Source: Kiritimatiellales bacterium (GTDB taxonomy: Bacteria > Verrucomicrobiota > Kiritimatiellia > Kiritimatiellales > Pontiellaceae). Taken from it: DNA of 11,300 nt. This document shows positions 6,323 through 11,300 of this stretch, piece after piece (position 1 is the first letter of the stretch; each line of letters opens with the position of its first letter). The position numbers and the translations under genes were made by a program. The DNA is taken from positions 1-11,300 of the forward strand of contig DAOVNC010000072.1 of the NCBI GenBank assembly GCA_030630445.1. The letters are read 5' to 3'. Under the pieces are notes generated by a model. It was given only the letters and a program-made list of their open reading frames with translations, was not told the origin of the DNA and did not search any database.

Positions 6323-8617
6323 ATGAAAACCAAAAAAGCAAGTTACAGCAAGAGATTGTTTGCGCTGTGCTTGGCTACAGTCATTGCGCTGGCCGGTTCA
6401 GCAACCATATCGTGGGCAGCATCAGTATATTTGTCGGCGGATCACCACACAAAGCAGTTTGATGCCTGGAACATCAACCCTAATGGTACAGTAAGTTACC
6501 AGGCAACCTACAGCCTGGGTTATGCGACCGATCCTGCGGGAATTGGGATCGATGCAGCAACTGGAGTGGGGAACGATCCACTTATGTTTATTACCACTGA
6601 GGGTGCAGGTGGAATTGAGGTGATCAATCCGATTACCCTCCAGTTCCACGGAGTTGCACCCGGACCGATAAATATGGGCGGTGTTGATGTGGACGACATC
6701 AACAATATCATTTTCGCGATACAGAGAGGCACGGGTGCTTATGGAGGCTCTGGTACTAGTGAACTGTACATATACAGCTACAATGATGACGGCACCGGCA
6801 TTGCACTAGAGGCGCATGTCACTCTTCCCAATCATGGCGCTGGTATGAGCCTGGCTTTCGATGATAGCAGGGATATTCTTTGGGTTGCCGATCTTAACAG
6901 CTCTATGGTGAAAGCATATGACGTCAATGTGGCGGCCTGGAGCGATATCGCGGAGATTCCATCTCTGTCTTTCTCCGTCAGCCACCCGCCGATCGACGTT
7001 ACTGTGGATCAAACAAGAAACATTGTCTACACCGGCGGCGCATGGGCTGGGTCGAGGCTGCTCTCGAAGTACGAGGTCGCTAGCGGAACGGAAACGACGT
7101 TTGATATCGGGCCGTATAGTAGCGGCCTCGGAGTCATGGGCGTAGCCGTGGAGCAAATCAAGGGATATGTCTATTTGACCACTGGCGGACAATCCGGCAG
7201 CGGAGGTGGAAACCTGCAAGTATGGGATTGCAGCTCCAGCCCGTTCGTCCAGCTTCAGGCGACAGCCAACCTCGGCAATCCGGCCGGCATCGCCATCGGT
7301 GGTGTCAGTTACGGACTATTGGATTTGGAAAAGAATGATACGCTCCAAGGCCAAAGTATCCCAATCGGCCAGAACTTCACCTATATGATACCCTTTGCGA
7401 ATTCCACAGGATATGACGTGACAGGCATGACGATCATCGATACGATGCCGCCAGTGCTTGATTTTGTCTCCGAAACCTTGAATGGCGTGGCTGGTTCGGG
7501 TGTTTACAGTTCGGCGACTCATACGGTAACTTGGGAAATCGGCGATTTTTCAGCTGGGGATACCGGTACGATTGAACTGGTGGTTCAAATTAATTCAAAC
7601 GCTGTTCCGGGGCAAACGATTTATAATTATTGCTCCATCTTCAGCGACCAGACGCCTCAGACCACTATCAATCCTACAAATCCTATTGTAGTTCCCACGA
7701 ACCTCCCGCCGGTTGCAATTTGCCAGGACGTTGTTGTCGGGACTGACCCCGGCGTATGCTATGCACATGCATTTGTCGATGCTGGCTCCTACGATCCAGA
7801 TGGAGATCCCATCGCGATCGTACAAATCCCGGCAGGCCCATATCCGCTCGGCACAAACGAAGTAACCTTGATTGTGACCGACGATGGCGGTCTCACCGAC
7901 CAGTGTACTGCCATGGTAATAGTTGAGGATCGGACTCCCCCGGAAATTCATAGTCTCTGGGCAACTCCACTTGTCGCCGCTATTAATCAGACTATATCAT
8001 TCACCGCAGATGTATCCGATATTTGCGACAATGATGTAGATGTCGTTTGGAATTATGATGACAACTCGGGAGTAACGCCTGACGCGACTCATGCATATAC
8101 TGAATCCGGTGTATATAACGTTAGCATAGTGGCTACCGATGACGCCGGGAACGCTGCAACGGGTACAGTCATGATTGTCGCGTTTGACCCATCCGGGAAG
8201 TTTATAACAGGTGGTGGCTGGATCGATTCTCCTGCGGGAGCATATATTCCGAACCAGGCGCTAACGGGCAAAGCTAGTTTTGGGTTTGTATCTAGATACA
8301 AGACAGGCAAGAGCACTCCGAGTGGCAACACGGAGTTCCAGTTCAAAGCGGCCGACTTTTGCTTTCATAGCTCCAGCTATGACTGGTTGGTAATCAACCA
8401 AGACAATGATAACGCCCAGTACAAAGGTATTGGAACCATCAATGATGAAGGAGCTTATCGCTTCATGATCTGGGCTGGTGATTCCACGGTTGATACCTTC
8501 CGCATCCGCATTTGGGAAGAAGTTGCACTAGGTGTTGAGGTGGATGTTTATGACAATGGTGTGCAGCAGGCAATTGGCGGCGGCAGCATTGTGATTCACT
8601 CTAAAAAAGTGAAATAA
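6323..8617 (+). CDS. Exported multidomain protein (propeller-like, DUF11, HYR, PKD and GGGWI C-terminal domain)
   Basis: A 764-residue secreted protein. GGAGG (6311-6315) lies 7 bp before the ATG. A signal peptide covers about residues 1-32 (basic start, core LFALCLATVIALAG, cleavage near SWA-AS). Residues 33-330 carry repeated beta-rich blades with GIGIDAATG, DDSRDILWVAD, DQTRNIVYTGG and GYVYLTTGG, resembling a YncE/SMP-30-like beta-propeller. Residues 331-450 look like a DUF11 domain (GQNFTYMIPFANSTGYDVTG...IDTMPP...GDFSAGDTGTIEL). Residues 461-538 resemble a HYR domain (PPVAICQDVVVG...YPLGTNEVTLIVTDDGG). Residues 540-620 resemble a PKD domain (FTADVSD...WNYDD...HAYTESGVYNVSIVATDDAGN). Residues 625-764 are a recurrent secreted C-terminal domain (FITGGGWIDSPAGAY, FGFVSRYKTGKSTPSGNTEFQF, YDWLV, KGIGTIN), perhaps the one databases call post-COAP-1. 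No anchor, transmembrane helix or PEP-CTERM tail was seen. Codon use is less GC-biased than in the left-hand genes. A structural or adhesive envelope role is inferred. Confidence 0.85.
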   Translation: MKTKKASYSKRLFALCLATVIALAGSATISWAASVYLSADHHTKQFDAWNINPNGTVSYQATYSLGYATDPAGIGIDAATGVGNDPLMFITTEGAGGIEVINPITLQFHGVAPGPINMGGVDVDDINNIIFAIQRGTGAYGGSGTSELYIYSYNDDGTGIALEAHVTLPNHGAGMSLAFDDSRDILWVADLNSSMVKAYDVNVAAWSDIAEIPSLSFSVSHPPIDVTVDQTRNIVYTGGAWAGSRLLSKYEVASGTETTFDIGPYSSGLGVMGVAVEQIKGYVYLTTGGQSGSGGGNLQVWDCSSSPFVQLQATANLGNPAGIAIGGVSYGLLDLEKNDTLQGQSIPIGQNFTYMIPFANSTGYDVTGMTIIDTMPPVLDFVSETLNGVAGSGVYSSATHTVTWEIGDFSAGDTGTIELVVQINSNAVPGQTIYNYCSIFSDQTPQTTINPTNPIVVPTNLPPVAICQDVVVGTDPGVCYAHAFVDAGSYDPDGDPIAIVQIPAGPYPLGTNEVTLIVTDDGGLTDQCTAMVIVEDRTPPEIHSLWATPLVAAINQTISFTADVSDICDNDVDVVWNYDDNSGVTPDATHAYTESGVYNVSIVATDDAGNAATGTVMIVAFDPSGKFITGGGWIDSPAGAYIPNQALTGKASFGFVSRYKTGKSTPSGNTEFQFKAADFCFHSSSYDWLVINQDNDNAQYKGIGTINDEGAYRFMIWAGDSTVDTFRIRIWEEVALGVEVDVYDNGVQQAIGGGSIVIHSKKVK

Positions 8618-8626
8618 ACCCTTCAC

Positions 8627-8653
8627 AACCTGAAGCCCTTGTGGCTTCAGGTT
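8627..8653 (+). other. Perfect 11-bp hairpin after the multidomain gene
   Basis: AACCTGAAGCC (8627-8637) and GGCTTCAGGTT (8643-8653) pair perfectly around a 5-nt loop, 9 bp after the stop. No T-run follows, so on its own it is not a canonical terminator. It may protect the mRNA 3' end or act together with the terminator at 8667. Confidence 0.75.
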
Positions 8654-8666
8654 CAGACTGTTGATA

Positions 8667-8701
8667 AACCCCGTCATTTTGGTGGCGGGGTTCTTCTTTT
8701 T
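8667..8701 (+). terminator. Rho-independent terminator
   Basis: Stem AACCCCG (8667-8673) / CGGGGTT (8686-8692) is followed by the T-rich tract TTCTTCTTTTT (8691-8701), 50 bp after the stop of the exported gene. The stem can extend by two further pairs past one mismatch. This is a good intrinsic terminator for the plus strand. Confidence 0.85.
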
Positions 8702-8899
8702 ACGGGGTCAACAGATCGCCATTGTTGGCGATAGAGCTTAGGGAACTGGGTAAATCAAACCTGTACTACTTTGTGGATGTTTCTCCATCTCACCCTTGGC
8801 GAGTCCGATAGGGTGGGTCGGGGTAGTAAAAAACATGGGGCTGATTCTTCTCACAATCCATGTCCTTGGCGGGACAACCTCACGCAGATGCTGATTCCG
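8702..8899. other. Intergenic spacer, no gene seen
   Basis: Between the plus-strand terminator and the stop of the DUF1573 gene. The only structure seen is a perfect 7-bp hairpin, ATCGCCA (8715-8721) / TGGCGAT (8726-8732), with a 4-nt loop. Read on the minus strand it lies downstream of the DUF1573 gene, but no T-run follows, so it is a weak terminator candidate. A plus-strand frame from 8771 runs into the antisense of DUF1573 and has no ribosome-binding site. Confidence 0.5.
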
Positions 8900-9547
8900 T
8901 TACCGTATAACGGTGTAGATCTTGTAGACCTTGGGCTTGTTGCCGGGTGTGGGCTCGGCGGTGATGGTAATGATCGACCGGGATGAACGGGATGCCTCTG
9001 TTGGAGTAATGGTCAGTTCATATTCAAAGCCAGGCCTGACTTCCTTGAGTGTCGCACCGAACACTGGATTTGAACTTTTGACCGATTGGATCTCAATTGA
9101 TTTTGACGACTGATTCAGCAACCGGCAAACCCCCGGTTTGGCCTTGCCGTCAGAGACCGTCCAGACAAACAGTTTGGCCGGGAATTGATAAAGCGTTGGA
9201 ATATCGACCGTGAAATGAAGGGTTTCATGTTTCCCGTCAGAAGTCAGAACACGAAATAGTTTGGTATGAATTCCTTCCCGTGGACCAAAATCAAATTTCC
9301 CCTTGATGCTGCCCTTTTCTCCCGGAGCAATGATCTTCTTATCGATTGTGGCCGTGGTGCAACCGCAGGAGGTTGATACCTTTTCGATCTCAACCACACC
9401 CGCACCGCCATTCCTGAAGACAAACTCAACCGTGGCCGATGATTGCCCGGGCTCAGCCTTCAGCTTGATCGACTTCGATTCCCATGCCAGCCCGGCATGG
9501 GATTGACTGTCTAAGGCAATAAATAAAATGAGAATCAGACGTATCAT
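8900..9547 (-). CDS. DUF1573-domain exported protein
   Basis: A 215-residue protein. The start at 9547 is chosen because MIRLILILFIALDSQSHA forms a signal peptide with cleavage near SHA-GL (residue 18). The frame is open further upstream to 9688, but those 47 residues are Gly-rich, not family-like, and would bury the signal peptide. No strong Shine-Dalgarno is visible. Residues 20-115 match the DUF1573 pattern: a beta-sandwich with VEFVFRNGGAGVVEIEKVSTSCGCTTA split here as VEFVFRNGGAG (40-50) and KVSTSCGCTTA (56-66), then IAPGEKGSIKGKFDFG (73-88). Residues 119-215 look like a second Ig-like sandwich. The Cys-Gly-Cys is the family hallmark. Such proteins are common in Bacteroidota and PVC bacteria and have no settled function; periplasmic or surface location is expected. 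The LRR gene upstream is on the same strand, 164 bp away. Confidence 0.8.
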   Translation of the reverse strand: MIRLILILFIALDSQSHAGLAWESKSIKLKAEPGQSSATVEFVFRNGGAGVVEIEKVSTSCGCTTATIDKKIIAPGEKGSIKGKFDFGPREGIHTKLFRVLTSDGKHETLHFTVDIPTLYQFPAKLFVWTVSDGKAKPGVCRLLNQSSKSIEIQSVKSSNPVFGATLKEVRPGFEYELTITPTEASRSSRSIITITAEPTPGNKPKVYKIYTVIR

Positions 9548-9711
9548 TTCGCTGCAACCTGGAATCGGCCGAATAACCGGAAGATTGAACCCGCCTTTTG
9601 CCAAATAAAATTTTCCGGCACTATCCATATTCATTTCCAGGCCCAGCTGCGTTCGCCCTCCCCCTCCGTGCCCTTGCGCTACATCCATCTATTGGAGTCA
9701 GCTTGGTCCGT
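9548..9711 (-). other. Spacer between LRR and DUF1573 genes
   Basis: A 164-bp gap between two minus-strand genes. It is open in the DUF1573 frame back to 9688 but shows no convincing coding signal. It includes a purine-rich tract (minus-strand GGAGGGGGAGGG, about 9657-9668). No hairpin plus T-run ends the LRR gene here, so read-through into the DUF1573 gene is possible. No promoter was assigned. Confidence 0.4.
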
Positions 9712-11300
9712 CTAAGGCATATTGAGTTGATAAAAACGGGTTGGATGGTTTGTGTAGTCGGAATCACTGAAATAGACAGAGCTGTTATTCATGATATTGG
9801 TTTGAACGGGTACCCAGATATTGTCTGCTAGGTTTGTGCAGGCTTCCACCACGACTAATCCACTTTCTGACTCGGCAATATTGAAATCAAAGGCGTTGTT
9901 CTGTACGCCAAAGATTCCATCGTCGGTTTGGATCAGCGGGTTCCATAGTACCGTCGGACGACCAGCATAGGTTGCATCCCAACCCGTGGTGCCGGCCGGA
10001 TAATAAACCGTGGCTAGGTCAGCGCCTGTGAATACGTCTGTCGCCGCAGTAGGAGCGTTGCCTTTGAAATAAACTCCTGTCAGATTTTCGCAGTCCCAGA
10101 ACACAGAACTCCCGATGGAGGTGACACTATTGCCGATGGTCATGCTCGTTAGGCCGTAACAGAAAAAGAATGCAGAGGATCCGATAGTGGTGACGCTGTC
10201 GGGGATCGTGACGCTCGTCAGACTGATGCAGGAGTGGAACGCATAGTTCCCGATGGACGTGACGTTGTTGCCAATCATGACGTTGATCAGGCTGATGCAG
10301 TCATAGAACGCAGTGTCCCCAATGGTGATGACGCTATCGGGAATTTCAACGCTCGTTAGGCCGCTACAGGCATTGAACGCCCCGCCCTCGATGGTGGTGA
10401 CACCGTTGCCGATCGTGATGCTCATCAGACTTCTGCAGGAATCGAACGTATTCCACTCGATGATGGTGACACCGCTGCCGATCGTGACGCTCGTCAGGCC
10501 GATGCAGGAATAGAATGCAGAGGAGCCAATGGTGATGACGCTATCAGGGATCGTGACGCCCGTCAGGCTGTTGCAGCCAGAGAACGCATAGCTGCCGATG
10601 GTGGCGACACTGTCGGGAATCATGATGCTCGTCAGGCCGCTGCAACCTGAGAACACAGAGTCCCCGATGGTGGTGATGCTATCGGGAATCGTGATGCTCG
10701 TCAGGCCGCTGCAACCAAAGAACACACGGTCCCCAATGGTAGCGACGCCGTTGCCGATCGTGACGCTCGTCAGACCGCTACAGAACCTGAACGCACGATC
10801 CCCGATATTGGTGACGCTATCGGGGATCGTGACGCTCGTCAGGCTGGTGCAGGATTCGAACACAGAGTCCCCGAAGGTGGTAACGCCGTTGCCGATCGTG
10901 ACACTCGCCAGACCGCTGCAACCAAAGAACACAGAGGCCCCGATGCTAGTAATGCTATCGGGAATTTCCATGCTAGTCAGGTTGGTGCAGAAAGAGAATG
11001 TAGAGTCCCCGATGGTAGTGACTCCGCTACCGATCGTGACGTTGGTCAGGCTGTTGCAGGACATGAACGCACGGTACCCAATGCTGGTGACTCCGTTGCC
11101 GATCATGGCGCTCGCCAGGCCGGTGCAGTCAAAAAAAGCACTCTGCCCGATAGTGGTGACGCTGTCGGGGATCGTGACGCTCGTCAGGCTGCTGCAGCTG
11201 GAGAATGCCCCGCCCTCGATGGTGGTTACACCGTTGCCGACCATGACGTTCGTCAAGCTGGTGCAGGATTGGAACGCATAGCTCCCAATGGTGATGATGC
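9712..11300 (-). CDS. BspA-type leucine-rich-repeat surface protein (5' partial)
   Basis: The visible 528 residues run off the right edge without a start; the TTG at 11256 is an internal Leu codon, not the start. Residues 15-405 are 17 tandem 23-residue repeats of the LRR_5/BspA type (consensus LTSVTIPDSVTTIG then xSAFxxCxx), after a partial repeat at residues 1-14. An eighteenth, degenerate unit covers 406-428. The last 100 residues start with VYYPAGTTGWDATYAGRPTV, then an Ile/Gln linker, and end with a module VVVEACTNL...W.PVQTN...YFSD...RFYQLNMP that I associate with exported proteins of Kiritimatiellota and Verrucomicrobia. BspA-like repeats occur in bacterial surface adhesins binding host or matrix proteins (Bacteroides/Tannerella BspA, Treponema LrrA), so an exported binding role is inferred. 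The signal peptide would lie outside the window. No transmembrane segment is seen. Confidence 0.9.
   Translation of the reverse strand, partial: IITIGSYAFQSCTSLTNVMVGNGVTTIEGGAFSSCSSLTSVTIPDSVTTIGQSAFFDCTGLASAMIGNGVTSIGYRAFMSCNSLTNVTIGSGVTTIGDSTFSFCTNLTSMEIPDSITSIGASVFFGCSGLASVTIGNGVTTFGDSVFESCTSLTSVTIPDSVTNIGDRAFRFCSGLTSVTIGNGVATIGDRVFFGCSGLTSITIPDSITTIGDSVFSGCSGLTSIMIPDSVATIGSYAFSGCNSLTGVTIPDSVITIGSSAFYSCIGLTSVTIGSGVTIIEWNTFDSCRSLMSITIGNGVTTIEGGAFNACSGLTSVEIPDSVITIGDTAFYDCISLINVMIGNNVTSIGNYAFHSCISLTSVTIPDSVTTIGSSAFFFCYGLTSMTIGNSVTSIGSSVFWDCENLTGVYFKGNAPTAATDVFTGADLATVYYPAGTTGWDATYAGRPTVLWNPLIQTDDGIFGVQNNAFDFNIAESESGLVVVEACTNLADNIWVPVQTNIMNNSSVYFSDSDYTNHPTRFYQLNMP
10084..11300 (-). repeat. 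69-bp tandem repeat array within the LRR gene
   Basis: Seventeen complete 69-bp units (10084-11256) plus part of another to the window edge, all in frame with the 23-residue protein repeats and with no indels. On the plus strand the exact 17-mer ATCGTGACGCTCGTCAG occurs at 10205, 10481, 10757, 10826 and 11171; every spacing is a multiple of 69 (276, 276, 69, 345). Protein repeats mix two types, IPDS and IGNG/IGSG. High DNA identity makes copy number prone to change by recombination or slippage. Confidence 0.92.

Noticed and set aside
8771..8986. 71-residue plus-strand frame after the terminator
   Set aside because: It overlaps the 3' end of the DUF1573 gene in antisense, has no Shine-Dalgarno sequence and no recognisable protein features.
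9548..9688. Extended N-terminus (262 residues) for the DUF1573 protein
   Set aside because: It would bury a good signal peptide behind 47 Gly-rich residues with no family character.
10313..11281. Long plus-strand frames (10313-10513 and 10598-11281) antisense to the LRR gene
   Set aside because: They are the mirror of the 69-bp repeats: a stop-free repeat unit stays stop-free throughout. The translations are monotonous M/V/T/P/L repeats with no ribosome-binding site, and the minus-strand frame has clear LRR_5 structure.
10084..11300. CRISPR-like array
   Set aside because: The repeat period is constant at 69 bp but the whole unit is semi-conserved, in frame and coding; there are no unique spacers and no cas genes.

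Overview
The window looks like bacterial chromosome from the PVC group (Planctomycetes-Verrucomicrobia-Kiritimatiellota), most likely a Kiritimatiellota- or Verrucomicrobia-like organism. This is inferred from three things: the C-terminal module of the leucine-rich-repeat protein at the right edge (a GTTGWDATYAGRP-type junction followed by a VVVEACTNL...W.PVQTN...YFSD...RFYQL segment, which I associate with exported proteins of these groups), a PhoD-like exported phosphoesterase next to a PhoH-type ATPase, and large multidomain secreted proteins. No 16S gene or other decisive marker is present.

Left part (1-5563) is compact, GC-rich and housekeeping-like. It holds the 3' part of a PhoH-family ATPase gene, then on the same strand an exported PhoD-like metallophosphoesterase. 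A PHP-domain phosphoesterase follows on the opposite strand, and its stop codon overlaps the stop of the PhoD-like gene. It diverges from a complete transketolase gene across a 158-bp promoter region.

Middle part (5564-6322) has no complete gene apart from tRNA-Arg(CCU) on the minus strand. A 68-bp inverted repeat lies between the transketolase gene and the tRNA. Past the tRNA comes about 600 bp of AT-richer DNA with a perfect 14-bp palindrome, a strong hairpin, an 11-bp direct repeat, a 42-codon stop-terminated remnant, a possible folded RNA element with competing pairings, a 12-bp tandem duplication, and a duplicated Shine-Dalgarno/start segment just upstream of the next gene.

Right part (6323-11300) encodes three exported or surface proteins with longer gaps between them. 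The first is a 764-residue multidomain protein (signal peptide, propeller-like region, DUF11-like, HYR-like and PKD-like domains, and a GGGWI-type C-terminal domain) followed by an intrinsic terminator. The second is a 215-residue DUF1573 protein on the minus strand. The third is a 5'-truncated BspA-type leucine-rich-repeat protein on the minus strand, built from exact 23-residue (69-bp) repeats. These are probably cell-envelope or adhesion proteins; nothing shows that they act together.

I found no defence system, CRISPR array, transposase, integrase or biosynthetic cluster. The items most worth a second look are the altered thiamine-diphosphate motif in the transketolase, the 69-bp repeat array with its higher-order spacing, and the unexplained structured intergenic region at 5811-6322.
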